A stretch of DNA of 9,054 bases from the NCBI GenBank assembly GCA_017880825.1, contig JADGRN010000049.1, positions 1-9,054 of the forward strand, read 5' to 3'. Position numbers and translations under genes: made by a program. Shown in pieces: positions 1 to 7,198 of this stretch. This DNA is from Methylophilaceae bacterium. Lineage in GTDB: Bacteria > Pseudomonadota > Gammaproteobacteria > Burkholderiales > Methylophilaceae. The notes beneath the pieces were generated by a model. It did not search any database, was not told where the DNA came from, and was given only the letters and a program-made list of their open reading frames with translations. Numbering within the stretch: the stretch's first letter is position 1; every line of letters begins with the position of its first letter.

Positions 1-36
1 CTTAACTTACACACCATCCGCGAGAATATACAGATT

Positions 37-1743
37 ATGCCCAACCGTCGAAACATGAAGCGCAACTTAACACTCGCGGTAGCTTGCGCAATCCTGAGTC
101 TATGTGCCAGTCCACTGCTGCACGCGGAACCTACACCTCCCAGGAAAAATGCACCGCAAACCGGCCTTAGCAGCGATTTCGTCTATAAGTATCTGGTAGG
201 TGAAGTGGCCGGGCAGCGTGGCAACCCCGCGCTGGCCGCCAATCTTTTTCTGGATCTGGCAAAATCCAGCCGCGACCCGCGTATGGCAGAACGTGCTGCC
301 AAGGCTGCCTTATATGGCAACCAGCCCAGACTTGCGATTCAGGCCACGAGCCTATGGGTAGAATTAGACCCGTCCTCGGTTGAAGCCCAGCAAGCCATCA
401 CGCAAATGCTGGTGGCTATTGGCCAATTGTCAGAGACCATGCCGTATTTGCAGAAATTGCTGACTCCCGAAGCAACGCGCGCCAATGGATTCCTCTACCT
501 GAATTCCTTGCTGGAGAGGCAGGAGGATAAAAATGCAGCGCTCAAACTGGTGCAGGATCTGGCCAAGCCTTATCCCAATCTGGCAGAAGCCCATTTCACC
601 GTAGCCCACTTTGCCTGGGCTGCAGGCAAAACTGACCTGGCGACCAGCGAACTCGCTACCGCAGAAAAACTGCATCCGGGCTGGGAACCCGCAGCACAGA
701 TGCAAGGGCAAATATTGTTTGCACAATCGCCGACAGCCACAGTAACTTTTTACCGCAAATTTCTCACCCAGTATCCTAAAGCCAATGACGTACGTTTGGC
801 ACTGGCCAGACTGCTGGTGAATGAAAGACGCTTTGAAGAAGCCCGTGCCGAATTTGTCAAATTGGTGCAAATCGCACCGAACAATCCTGAAATTATGGTG
901 GTAGTCGGTCTGTTGTCATTCCAGGCGAATGACTACACCCAAGCGGAAAATTATTTCCAGCTAGCGCTAAAGCAAGGCTTCAAAGACCAGGAGCAGGTGT
1001 ACCTCTACCTTGGCCAAGTGGCAGAAAAGCAGAAGCATGATGATCAGGCATTGAGTTGGTACAACAAGGTCGAGCAGGGCGAGCGCTATCTCGACGCCAA
1101 GCTGAGCATCGCCAATTTGACGTCGCGCACCAAGGGCATAGATGCTGCCATCAAGATGCTGGATGAGCTGCCGGATTTGAATACGGAGCAACAGGTGCTG
1201 GTGCTGCAGGCAGAAGCCAATCTTCTGGTGCAGGTTAAAAAGTATGAAGAGGCCTATAACCTGCTCGACAAGGCAATGAATACCCTGCCGAATACGCCCG
1301 AGCTGGTTTATGACCATGCCATGGCGGCAGAACGGCTGCAGCGTCTGGATGTCATGGAAAAAGAGCTGCGCAGACTGATCCAGATCAAGCCCGACTTCGC
1401 GCAAGCCTACAATGCACTGGGCTATTCATTGGCCGACCACAACATGCGTCTGGACGAAGCGCGCGGCCTGATTGAAAAAGCGCTGACGCTGAGCCCCAAT
1501 GACTACTTCATCCTTGATAGCATGGGCTGGGTGCAGTATCGGCTGGGCAAGCTGGATAAAGCTGCCGACTACCTGCGCCGCGCTTACACCGCGCAGACCG
1601 ACCCTGAAATTGCCGCACATCTGGGTGAGGTGCTATGGCAACAAGGCAAGCACGATGAAGCCGTAAAAACCTGGGAAGAAGCGTTGCGCGAGCATCCGGA
1701 CAACGAATCCCTGCTGAACATCACTAAAAAATTCAAGCCTTGA
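37..1743 (+). CDS. Exported tetratricopeptide-repeat (TPR) protein upstream of lolB
   Basis: This 568-residue protein has a basic N-terminus, a hydrophobic segment (about residues 9-24) and a plausible signal peptidase I site after LLHA (residue 30), so it is probably periplasmic. The rest is helical TPR-like repeats. The clearest are at about residues 455-487 (YNALGYSLADHN..LDEAR..IEKALTLSPND), 489-520 (ILDSMGWVQYRLGKLDKAADYLRRA) and 524-555. Weaker ones start near residue 50. TPR proteins are scaffolds for protein-protein contact; I see no catalytic motif. ATG 37 is preferred because GAGA lies at 22-25. ATG 55 would also keep the signal peptide but has no ribosome binding site. The stop overlaps the TTG start of lolB, so the two are likely co-translated, and a TPR gene before lolB is common in betaproteobacteria. 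The exact function is unknown. Confidence 0.9.
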   Translation: MPNRRNMKRNLTLAVACAILSLCASPLLHAEPTPPRKNAPQTGLSSDFVYKYLVGEVAGQRGNPALAANLFLDLAKSSRDPRMAERAAKAALYGNQPRLAIQATSLWVELDPSSVEAQQAITQMLVAIGQLSETMPYLQKLLTPEATRANGFLYLNSLLERQEDKNAALKLVQDLAKPYPNLAEAHFTVAHFAWAAGKTDLATSELATAEKLHPGWEPAAQMQGQILFAQSPTATVTFYRKFLTQYPKANDVRLALARLLVNERRFEEARAEFVKLVQIAPNNPEIMVVVGLLSFQANDYTQAENYFQLALKQGFKDQEQVYLYLGQVAEKQKHDDQALSWYNKVEQGERYLDAKLSIANLTSRTKGIDAAIKMLDELPDLNTEQQVLVLQAEANLLVQVKKYEEAYNLLDKAMNTLPNTPELVYDHAMAAERLQRLDVMEKELRRLIQIKPDFAQAYNALGYSLADHNMRLDEARGLIEKALTLSPNDYFILDSMGWVQYRLGKLDKAADYLRRAYTAQTDPEIAAHLGEVLWQQGKHDEAVKTWEEALREHPDNESLLNITKKFKP

Positions 1744-2399
1744 GGGCTCTGAATAATTCCGTAATATTGTCGGTTTTACCCCGCTGGCCAATGGCAATTG
1801 CAGCTTTGCTGCTAGCGGGCTGTGCTACGCTAGGGCAGCAGCCACAAGCCACGCTAGCGCCAGAGCTCTATCAGCAGCACCTTGCCAGCCTGGCAACCAT
1901 ACAGGGTTTCTCCATAGACGGGCGCATCGGTGTACAAACCGATGGTAAAGGCTTCTCCGGCAGTACGCACTGGCAACATAGCGTACAGGGCGATCAAATC
2001 GCCCTGTTTTCGCCACTCGGCAGCCAAGTCGCCAGCATTACGACCACCCCAGAAGGCGTCACCCTAACCAACAGCGACGGTAAGGCCTATCACGCTCAAG
2101 ACGCTGCCAGCCTCACGCAACAAAACCTGGGCTGGAGCCTGCCGATGAAGGGTCTGCCAGACTGGGTGCTAGGCCGCCCCACCAATAGCGTGGTCGAACT
2201 CACACAATGGGATGACGCGGGGAATCTGGTCAGGCTCAAGCAGGACGGCTGGGATATCGAATATACGCAATACATCGCAGTAAAAGGCTACCTGTTGCCG
2301 GGCAAGGTCACCTTGCGCAGCCTTAAAGCAAATCTCAAGCTCATCATCGAGCAATGGCATATGACGGACGAAAGCGCCGTGCTGCATGAAGTAAAATAA
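1740..2399 (+). CDS. lolB: Outer-membrane lipoprotein receptor LolB
   Basis: LolB is the lipoprotein that takes other lipoproteins from the periplasmic carrier LolA and inserts them into the outer membrane. The 219-residue product has a type II signal peptide ending in a lipobox L25-A26-G27-C28, so Cys28 would be the lipidated residue. After it come family segments such as FSIDGRIGVQTDGKGFSG, SPLGSQVASI and GWSLPMKGLPDWVLGRP. TTG at 1740 is chosen as start because it supplies the basic n-region (R2, R15). The ATG at 1791 would leave only ten residues before the Cys and no positive charge. Neither start has a good Shine-Dalgarno site. The TTGA overlap with the TPR gene points to translational coupling. 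LolB located just before ispE is the usual betaproteobacterial and gammaproteobacterial arrangement. Confidence 0.93.
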   Translation: MRALNNSVILSVLPRWPMAIAALLLAGCATLGQQPQATLAPELYQQHLASLATIQGFSIDGRIGVQTDGKGFSGSTHWQHSVQGDQIALFSPLGSQVASITTTPEGVTLTNSDGKAYHAQDAASLTQQNLGWSLPMKGLPDWVLGRPTNSVVELTQWDDAGNLVRLKQDGWDIEYTQYIAVKGYLLPGKVTLRSLKANLKLIIEQWHMTDESAVLHEVK

Positions 2400-2441
2400 A
2401 CATCTAAAAAAAGAAGCGCAGTAAAATAGGCAGGCCGGTTA

Positions 2442-2471
2442 ATGAGCGCCAGATTAATGAACACACCATAA
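2442..2471 (+). promoter_or_regulatory. Possible 9-codon leader ORF ending on the ispE start codon
   Basis: In the 71-base gap before ispE, an ATG at 2442 opens a reading frame MSARLMNTP whose TAA (2469-2471) shares its last A with the ispE ATG (TAATG). A second in-frame ATG lies at 2457. ispE itself has no visible Shine-Dalgarno sequence, so termination-reinitiation from this mini-ORF is a possible route to its translation. This is an inference from layout only; a nine-codon ORF can occur by chance. Confidence 0.25.
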
Positions 2472-3310
2472 TGCAAGAATTCCAAGCCTTTCCAGCGCCA
2501 GCCAAAGTTAACCTGTTTTTGCATATCACCGGTCGCCGCGATGATGGCTACCATTTGCTGCAAACCGTGTTCCGTCTGCTGGATTACCATGACACCATCC
2601 GGCTACGCCCGCGCGCTGACGGCGTCATAAACCGCATGCAGACCATTGACGGCGTGTCCGAACAGCAGGACTTATGCTTGCGTGCAGCGCATCTGCTACA
2701 GCAACACAGCGGTTGCCGTATGGGAGTTGATATTGCCCTGGACAAGCGCATCCCCATGGGCGGCGGCCTTGGTGGCGGCAGCTCGGACGCTGCCACGGTA
2801 CTGCTGGCACTGAACAGGCTGTGGGATCTGCATCTCACCCGCGCGCAACTGCTGGAGTTGGGGCTGAAGCTGGGTGCTGACGTACCCATTTTCATTTTTG
2901 GTAAAAATGCCTGGGCTGAAGGTGTGGGTGAAGAGTTGCAAGCTATTGTGCTGAATCCCGCCTATTATGTGGTGCTGACGCCGCCGGTTCACGTTTCTAC
3001 CGCACAAGTTTTTGCCAGTAAGGAATTGACAAGAAACACGATTCCCACGACAATGGCGGCCTTTTCGAGAGGCTTGTTTGGTAACGACCTCGAACCCGTG
3101 GTTTGCCGAGAATACCCTGCTGTCGCGTCCTGCCTGGAATGGCTTAATCAATTCTCGCAGGCCCATATGAGTGGTTCCGGCGCATCGGTGTTCGCAGAGT
3201 TTGAGGATCAAGCTCAAGCGGAGTTAGTACTTGCCAGGAAACCGCAACATATCAGAGGTTTCGTCGCGCGCGGGCTGGATCAACACCCGCTGTACAATTT
3301 TGCAGACTGA
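2471..3310 (+). CDS. ispE: 4-diphosphocytidyl-2-C-methyl-D-erythritol kinase IspE
   Basis: IspE phosphorylates the 2-hydroxyl of CDP-methylerythritol with ATP, the fourth enzymatic step of the cytosolic MEP (non-mevalonate) isoprenoid pathway. The 279-residue protein is a GHMP-family kinase of normal length. It opens with [21 protein letters not shown], carrying the conserved Lys12. The glycine-rich ATP loop [14 protein letters not shown] is at residues 95-108. [10 protein letters not shown] at 135-144 holds the catalytic Asp137 of the family. SGSGASVF near the C-terminus is the third GHMP motif. No Shine-Dalgarno sequence is seen before the ATG at 2471, but the homology begins at once, so the start is secure. 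It follows lolB by 71 bases and precedes tRNA-Gln by only 7 bases. Confidence 0.97.
   Translation: MQEFQAFPAPAKVNLFLHITGRRDDGYHLLQTVFRLLDYHDTIRLRPRADGVINRMQTIDGVSEQQDLCLRAAHLLQQHSGCRMGVDIALDKRIPMGGGLGGGSSDAATVLLALNRLWDLHLTRAQLLELGLKLGADVPIFIFGKNAWAEGVGEELQAIVLNPAYYVVLTPPVHVSTAQVFASKELTRNTIPTTMAAFSRGLFGNDLEPVVCREYPAVASCLEWLNQFSQAHMSGSGASVFAEFEDQAQAELVLARKPQHIRGFVARGLDQHPLYNFAD
3293..3298 (+). promoter_or_regulatory. Possible -10 element for tRNA-Gln inside the end of ispE
   Basis: TACAAT matches the sigma-70 -10 consensus at five of six positions and would start transcription at about 3305, some 13 bases before the tRNA. No -35 hexamer is recognisable 15-18 bases upstream, so the element is weak. 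The alternative is that the tRNA is processed from an ispE transcript. Confidence 0.25.
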
Positions 3311-3317
3311 AAACAAT

Positions 3318-3394
3318 TGGGGAGTCGCCAAGCTGGTTAAGGCACCGGATTTTGATTCCGGCATGCGAAGGTTCGAATCCTTCCTCCCCAGCCA
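3318..3394 (+). tRNA. tRNA-Gln(TTG), CCA encoded
   Basis: The sequence folds into a complete cloverleaf. The acceptor arms are TGGGGAG (3318-3324) and CTCCCCA (3384-3390), followed by discriminator G and an encoded CCA. The anticodon stem CCGGA/TCCGG encloses the loop TTTTGAT with anticodon TTG at 3352-3354, which reads CAA. The T loop TTCGAAT lies in the expected place. The weak U1-A72 pair and the discriminator G73 are typical of glutamine tRNAs, and the sequence closely resembles the E. coli one. It lies 7 bases after ispE and just before a terminator. Confidence 0.97.
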
Positions 3395-3409
3395 GAATTT
3401 TGATGCAGC

Positions 3410-3438
3410 GCGTGTAATTTCACACGCTTTTATTTTTT
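3410..3438 (+). terminator. Rho-independent terminator after tRNA-Gln
   Basis: A perfect 6-bp stem GCGTGT/ACACGC (3410-3415 and 3422-3427) with a 6-base loop is followed directly by TTTTATTTTTT. It would end transcripts of lolB-ispE-tRNA-Gln and separate them from prs, which starts 34 bases further on. Confidence 0.75.
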
Positions 3439-3472
3439 AAGCTTTTTACCTAACAAAATAGGAATCCCGACT

Positions 3473-4423
3473 GTGGCCAATGGCGACATGATGGTATTTA
3501 CCGGCAATGCGAATCACAAGCTAGCCGAAGAAGTCGTAAGCCATCTCGGCATCGGACTGGGACGAGCGACTGTCGGCCGCTTCAGCGATGGCGAAGTAAT
3601 GATCGAGCTGCTGGAAAACGTGCGTGGCAGGGATGTGTTCGTACTGCAGTCAACCTGCAATCCGACCAATGACAGCCTGATGGAAGTGATGGTGATGGTG
3701 GATGCCCTGCGCCGCTCTTCCGCCAGCCGTATCACCGCCGCCATCCCGTATTTCGGTTATTCGCGCCAGGATCGCCGCCCACGCTCGGCGCGCGTTGCCA
3801 TTACCGCCAAGGTGGTTGCCAACATGCTCACCAGCGTAGGCGTTAATCGCCTGCTGACCATGGATTTGCACTCGGACCAGATTCAGGGCTTTTTTGATAT
3901 TCCGGTAGATAACATCTACGCCACACCGATTTTGCTCAGCGATGTCTGGAAGCACAATTACCCCAATCTGGTGGTGGTATCGCCCGACGTCGGCGGTGTA
4001 GTGCGCGCACGGGCGGTGGCCAAGCAACTGAATGCCGATCTGGCAATCATCGACAAACGCCGCCCCAAGACTAATGTGGCCAAGGTAATGAACATTATCG
4101 GCGACGTAGCCGGCCGCTCCTGCGCCATCATGGATGACATGGTAGATACCGCCAACACGCTGTGCGAAGCCGCTGCCGCGCTGAAACAGGAAGGCGCCGA
4201 GAAGGTGGTCGCTTACTGTACGCATCCGGTGCTGTCCGGCGCAGCCGTTGAGCGCATCACTAATTCCAAGCTGGACGAGCTGGTAGTGACCAACACCGTC
4301 CCCCTGCGTCCAGATGCTATTGCATGCAGCAAGATTCGCCAATTAAGCGCGGCAAATCTGCTGGCAGAAACCATACGGCGTATCAGCCGTGAAGATTCAG
4401 TCAGCTCGTTGTTTATGGATTAA
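3473..4423 (+). CDS. prs: Ribose-phosphate pyrophosphokinase (PRPP synthetase)
   Basis: Prs transfers pyrophosphate from ATP to ribose 5-phosphate to make PRPP, the precursor for purines, pyrimidines, histidine, tryptophan and NAD. The 316-residue length is normal for class I enzymes. Visible family motifs are GRFSDGE (35-41), the ATP-site loop [12 protein letters not shown] (93-104), [12 protein letters not shown] (131-142), [12 protein letters not shown] with the flexible-loop catalytic region (170-181), the catalytic KRRPK (195-199), and the PRPP-binding loop [10 protein letters not shown] (221-230). The start is GTG 3473, supported by AGGA at 3460-3463 and by homology from the first residues. 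It follows the tRNA-Gln terminator; I could not find a convincing promoter in the short gap. In enterobacteria and many betaproteobacteria prs neighbours ispE in this way. Confidence 0.97.
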   Translation: MANGDMMVFTGNANHKLAEEVVSHLGIGLGRATVGRFSDGEVMIELLENVRGRDVFVLQSTCNPTNDSLMEVMVMVDALRRSSASRITAAIPYFGYSRQDRRPRSARVAITAKVVANMLTSVGVNRLLTMDLHSDQIQGFFDIPVDNIYATPILLSDVWKHNYPNLVVVSPDVGGVVRARAVAKQLNADLAIIDKRRPKTNVAKVMNIIGDVAGRSCAIMDDMVDTANTLCEAAAALKQEGAEKVVAYCTHPVLSGAAVERITNSKLDELVVTNTVPLRPDAIACSKIRQLSAANLLAETIRRISREDSVSSLFMD

Positions 4424-4470
4424 GCAGTAAAAGTTTCGACTGATGCACCGCTGGTGTGTTAGTTACAACC

Positions 4471-4494
4471 GTATTATCTGGTCGCGGATAATAC
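4471..4494 (+). promoter_or_regulatory. Perfect 8-bp inverted repeat just before the rplY ribosome binding site
   Basis: GTATTATC (4471-4478) and GATAATAC (4487-4494) form a perfect inverted repeat around an 8-base loop, TGGTCGCG. It ends six bases before the AGGAG (4501-4505) of rplY. As RNA it would be a hairpin able to influence ribosome access. As DNA it contains GATAAT (4487-4492), a possible -10 with no clear -35. Autogenous control of rplY through its mRNA leader is reported for E. coli and relatives; whether it applies here is not known. Confidence 0.45.
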
Positions 4495-4513
4495 TTAACG
4501 AGGAGTAGTAAAA

Positions 4514-5182
4514 ATGCAAATTGAAATTTTAGCCACCAAGCGCGAAGGCAAAGGTACGGGTGCGAGCCGCCGTCTACGTCGCGCTGGTAAAGTGCCGGGT
4601 GTCGTTTACGGTGCCAGCAAGGATGCGGTCAATGTAGAGCTTGACCACAAGTCCCTGTTCCTGCAATTCCGCCATGAAGCGTTCCACGCATCGATCCTGG
4701 TGCTGGATCTGGAAGGCAAGAAAGAACAGGTGCTGTTGCGTGATTACCAAATGCATCCGGTACGCAACACCATTCAGCACATCGATTTCCAGCGCGTCAG
4801 TGCTACCGAGAAGATTCACGTCAAGGTGCCATTCCACTTTATTAACGCCGATATTGCTCCGGGCGTTAAAACTGGCGGCGGTATCGTAGCGCACATCCTG
4901 ACTGAAGCCGATGTAAGCTGCCTGCCCAAGGATCTGCCGGAGTTCCTCGAAGTCGATCTGGCTAATCTGGAGGTTGGCGATTCCGTGCACTTGTCCGAAG
5001 TCAAACTGCCTGACGGCGTTGAATTCCTGCAACTGGTGCATGGCACTGATTCAGCCATTGTCTCCATTGCCAAGCCACGCGGCGCCATCATCGAAGAAGA
5101 AGCAGCAGCCACTGAAGCTGCAGCAGCAGCTGAAGCAGCAGCCACTGAAGCTGCAGCAGCAACAGTACCTGCTGCAGAGTAA
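4514..5182 (+). CDS. rplY: 50S ribosomal protein L25 / general stress protein Ctc
   Basis: This is the 5S rRNA-binding protein of the large subunit central protuberance, in the long two-domain Ctc/TL5 form. Residues 1-92 are the L25 domain ([15 protein letters not shown] at 19-33, [15 protein letters not shown] at 81-95). Residues 97-188 are the TL5 beta domain ([28 protein letters not shown]). The tail from residue 194 is almost only Ala and Glu with a few Thr. The 222-residue length exceeds the 94-residue E. coli L25 but is usual in betaproteobacteria. AGGAG at 4501-4505 sets the ATG at 4514. It lies between prs and pth, the common order, and may be co-transcribed with prs because no terminator is seen between them. 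Confidence 0.96.
   Translation: MQIEILATKREGKGTGASRRLRRAGKVPGVVYGASKDAVNVELDHKSLFLQFRHEAFHASILVLDLEGKKEQVLLRDYQMHPVRNTIQHIDFQRVSATEKIHVKVPFHFINADIAPGVKTGGGIVAHILTEADVSCLPKDLPEFLEVDLANLEVGDSVHLSEVKLPDGVEFLQLVHGTDSAIVSIAKPRGAIIEEEAAATEAAAAAEAAATEAAAATVPAAE
5099..5161 (+). repeat. In-frame 33-bp tandem duplication in the L25 tail
   Basis: Two identical 30-base copies, at 5099-5128 and 5132-5161, are separated by one GCT codon, so the repeat unit is 33 bp or 11 codons. Each encodes [10 protein letters not shown]. The duplication lengthens the acidic, alanine-rich C-terminal tail without shifting the frame. Such a tract can expand or contract by replication slippage. Confidence 0.9.
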
Positions 5183-5206
5183 GTCAGCAGCACGTAATGA
5201 AGCTTA

Positions 5207-5244
5207 ACGCGCGTTCCGGGAAGCCGGGACGCGCGTATTCATTT
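5207..5244 (+). terminator. Strong hairpin after rplY, probable terminator
   Basis: ACGCGCGTTCCGG (5207-5219) pairs with CCGGGACGCGCGT (5224-5236) over 13 bp with one G-T wobble and a GAAG tetraloop. The 3' side is only moderately T-rich (ATTCATTT), so termination may be incomplete, or the hairpin may serve as a 3'-end stabiliser or processing site between rplY and pth. Confidence 0.6.
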
Positions 5245-5258
5245 AAGGCCTTAGTCCA

Positions 5259-5264
5259 TATAAT
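5259..5264 (+). promoter_or_regulatory. Consensus -10 hexamer immediately upstream of pth
   Basis: TATAAT is a perfect sigma-70 -10 hexamer. It ends nine bases before the pth ATG, so transcription would start at about 5271. The best -35 candidate, TATTCA at 5236-5241 with a 17-base spacer, matches only three of six positions. pth has no Shine-Dalgarno site, so this promoter would give a nearly leaderless message. Confidence 0.4.
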
Positions 5265-5273
5265 TAACATCCT

Positions 5274-5879
5274 ATGAATGGCATCAAGCTAATTGTTGGT
5301 CTAGGCAACCCCGGCGCAGAATACGAAGCCACGCGGCACAATGCCGGCTATTGGTGGATGGACCAGATATGCGCGGAGACTTCCAGCAAGCTGGCGGTTG
5401 AGGCTAAATTTTTAGGTCTTGCCGGTCGGCTTAAAGCGGCAGGCCATGAGGCCTGGCTGCTGAAGCCCACGACGTTCATGAATGCCAGCGGCCGCTCGGT
5501 GGCGGCGCTTGCACGGTTTTACAAAATCCCGCCAGAAGCCATACTGGTGGTGCACGACGAGCTCGATTTAGCGCCCGGCATGGTCAAGATGAAACTGGGC
5601 GGCGGGCACGGCGGCCACAATGGCCTGAAAGATATTGCCGCACAATTGGGCAGCAAGGATTTCTGGCGCTTGCGTTTGGGCATCGGCCACCCAGGCGCCG
5701 GTTTGCCTAACAAAGGCGATGCGGTGATTAATTATGTGCTGCACCCGCCGCTGCGCGATGAGGCCAGCCTGATAGAGCAGGCTATAGATGAGAGCACTAC
5801 GCTGCTGCCCCTGCTGCTGGAAGGCAGGTTTGAAGATGCGATGCTCAAGCTGCACACCAAGATAAAGCCTGATTCATGA
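5274..5879 (+). CDS. pth: Peptidyl-tRNA hydrolase
   Basis: Pth cleaves the ester bond of peptidyl-tRNAs that drop off stalled ribosomes, returning free tRNA to the cytosolic pool. The 201-residue protein has the usual bacterial Pth length and all key residues. Asn12 is in LIVGLGNPG, the catalytic His22 in TRHNAG, Asn70 in TTFMN, Asp95 in VVHDELD, and Asn116 in GGHNGLKD. These match N10, H20, N68, D93 and N114 of the E. coli enzyme. The ATG at 5274 is fixed because a stop (TAA 5265) lies just upstream in frame and the family motif begins at residue 6. No Shine-Dalgarno sequence precedes it. Its neighbours rplY upstream and ychF downstream form a conserved translation-related cluster. Confidence 0.97.
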   Translation: MNGIKLIVGLGNPGAEYEATRHNAGYWWMDQICAETSSKLAVEAKFLGLAGRLKAAGHEAWLLKPTTFMNASGRSVAALARFYKIPPEAILVVHDELDLAPGMVKMKLGGGHGGHNGLKDIAAQLGSKDFWRLRLGIGHPGAGLPNKGDAVINYVLHPPLRDEASLIEQAIDESTTLLPLLLEGRFEDAMLKLHTKIKPDS

Positions 5880-5934
5880 GCACATTCAGAAATTCAGAAT
5901 TTTGGGATACAGCGTACCTGCAAGGGGCATGTCC

Positions 5935-5967
5935 GTCAAAGCGGCCGCTAAATCAGCTCGGTTTGAC
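5935..5967 (+). repeat. Short inverted repeat in the pth-ychF gap
   Basis: GTCAAA (5935-5940) and TTTGAC (5962-5967) are perfect inverted copies 21 bases apart in the 138-base gap between pth and ychF. The right copy contains TTGACG (5963-5968), a possible -35 element, but only a poor -10 (CACAGT, 5985-5990) follows at a workable spacing. A weak ychF promoter or operator is possible. The start of this gap also holds a tandem ATTCAGAA pair at 5884-5899. Confidence 0.25.
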
Positions 5968-6017
5968 GCCAAAGACGCAGCCAACACAGTGATCGTTTTA
6001 AAGAAGAATGGAATATT

Positions 6018-7103
6018 ATGAAGTGCGGAATTGTAGGCCTCCCCAATGTCGGTAAATCCACCCTGTTCAACGCCATTACCTGTGCGGGGATTGCGGCGGA
6101 GAACTACCCCTTTTGCACCATCGAGCCCAATATCGGCATCGTCGAAGTGCCCGACCCACGGCTGCAGCCGCTGATCGACATCGTTCATCCGCAAAAAATA
6201 CAACCGGCGATTGTTGAGTTTGTGGATATCGCCGGGCTGGTCGCAGGCGCTTCCAAGGGTGAAGGCCTGGGCAACAAGTTTCTCGCCAACATTCGTGAGA
6301 CCGACGCTATCGCCCATGTGGTGCGCTGTTTTGATGATAGCAACGTAGTGCACGTCGCCGGCAAAATCGATCCGCTGGCCGATGTAGAAACCATCAATAC
6401 CGAGCTCGCGCTGGCCGACATGGAAACCGTCGACAAGACCATCGCCCGCGAACAGAAAAAAGCCAAGTCCGGCGACAAGGAAGCGATTGCGCTTTGTGCC
6501 GTGCTGGATAAAGTGCAGAAGTGCCTGGACCAAGGCCAGCCGGTGCGCACGCTGGGGCTGGACGCTGATGAGCTGGCCATCATCAAGCCTTTGTGCCTGC
6601 TCACCGTCAAGCCCGTGATGTATCTGGCCAACGTCGATGAAACCGGCTTTGAAAATAACCCGCTGCTGTCCAAAATCGAAGAGCTGGGCCGCAAGGAACA
6701 CGCCCCGGTAGTCGCCATCTGCGCCAAGATCGAAGCCGAAATCGCCGACCTCGAAGACGAAGACAAAGGCTTATTCCTGAACGAGCTAGGCCTGCAAGAG
6801 CCGGGGCTGAATCGCGTGATTCGCGCCGCCTATGACCTGCTCGGCCTGCAAACCTACTTCACCGCCGGCGTCAAGGAAGTACGCGCCTGGACCGTCAGGA
6901 AAGGCGCAACCGCGCCACAGGCGGCAGGCGTCATCCATACTGATTTTGAGCGTGGTTTTATCCGTGCCGAAGTCATCGCCTACAAGGATTTTGTCGCTCA
7001 CAAGGGCGAACAAGGCTCAAAAGAAGCTGGAAAGATGCGCCTGGAAGGAAAAACTTACACTGTCCAGGATGGCGACGTGATGCATTTCTTATTTAACGTA
7101 TAA
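6018..7103 (+). CDS. ychF: Ribosome-associated, redox-regulated ATPase YchF (Obg/OLA1 family)
   Basis: YchF is a cytosolic TRAFAC-class P-loop protein that prefers ATP to GTP, binds ribosomes and is linked to oxidative-stress control and start-codon choice. The 361-residue product has the P-loop GLPNVGKST (7-15), the switch region [22 protein letters not shown] (68-89, shown in part by DIAGLV and GEGLGN), and NVDE at 205-208 where GTPases have NKxD, the mark of ATP preference. A helical insert spans about 120-200 and a C-terminal TGS domain about 278-361 ([20 protein letters not shown]). Cys33 in PFCTIEPN aligns with the redox-sensitive Cys35 of E. coli. GGA at 6010-6012 and AAGAAG at 6001-6006 precede the ATG. 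It follows pth, its usual partner gene. Confidence 0.97.
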   Translation: MKCGIVGLPNVGKSTLFNAITCAGIAAENYPFCTIEPNIGIVEVPDPRLQPLIDIVHPQKIQPAIVEFVDIAGLVAGASKGEGLGNKFLANIRETDAIAHVVRCFDDSNVVHVAGKIDPLADVETINTELALADMETVDKTIAREQKKAKSGDKEAIALCAVLDKVQKCLDQGQPVRTLGLDADELAIIKPLCLLTVKPVMYLANVDETGFENNPLLSKIEELGRKEHAPVVAICAKIEAEIADLEDEDKGLFLNELGLQEPGLNRVIRAAYDLLGLQTYFTAGVKEVRAWTVRKGATAPQAAGVIHTDFERGFIRAEVIAYKDFVAHKGEQGSKEAGKMRLEGKTYTVQDGDVMHFLFNV

Positions 7104-7138
7104 ACCGCTTCCCGCATTGTTTTTAGCGCTAGTTGATT

Positions 7139-7167
7139 TTGACAATGCCCCGCCAAAACAATAGAAT
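7139..7167 (+). promoter_or_regulatory. Near-consensus sigma-70 promoter of the CAT-anticodon tRNA
   Basis: TTGACA (7139-7144, perfect) and TAGAAT (7162-7167, five of six) are separated by exactly 17 bases. Transcription would start near 7174, about 25 bases before the tRNA. The GC-rich stretch GGCGGGC (7168-7174) between the -10 and the start resembles the discriminator of stringently controlled stable-RNA promoters. Confidence 0.8.
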
Positions 7168-7180
7168 GGCGGGCTTGTTT
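7149..7180 (+). terminator. Inverted repeat around the tRNA promoter -10, possibly the ychF terminator
   Basis: CCCGCCA (7149-7155) and TGGCGGG (7167-7173) are perfect 7-bp inverted arms with an 11-base spacer, followed by CTTGTTT. In RNA read through from ychF this would be a GC-rich hairpin with a weak U-run, hence a possible terminator. On DNA it brackets the -10 of the tRNA promoter. Confidence 0.45.
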
Positions 7181-7198
7181 AGATGCACCGATTCCCCC

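Noticed and set aside
430..1404. Two open frames of about 145 codons on the - strand (430-870 and 967-1404)
   Set aside because: Both are antisense to the TPR gene and read as low-quality Cys/His/Gln-rich sequence.
3231..3440. 69-codon + strand frame spanning the ispE end and tRNA-Gln
   Set aside because: It runs through the tRNA and terminator, so it is not a plausible protein gene.
3650..4342. 230-codon open frame on the - strand
   Set aside because: Fully antisense to prs, which has all catalytic motifs; no ribosome binding site or family pattern seen.
5886..6701. 271-codon open frame on the - strand
   Set aside because: It lies antisense to ychF, whose family motifs are complete. Its product has no coherent domain, and such long antisense frames are usual opposite GC-rich genes.
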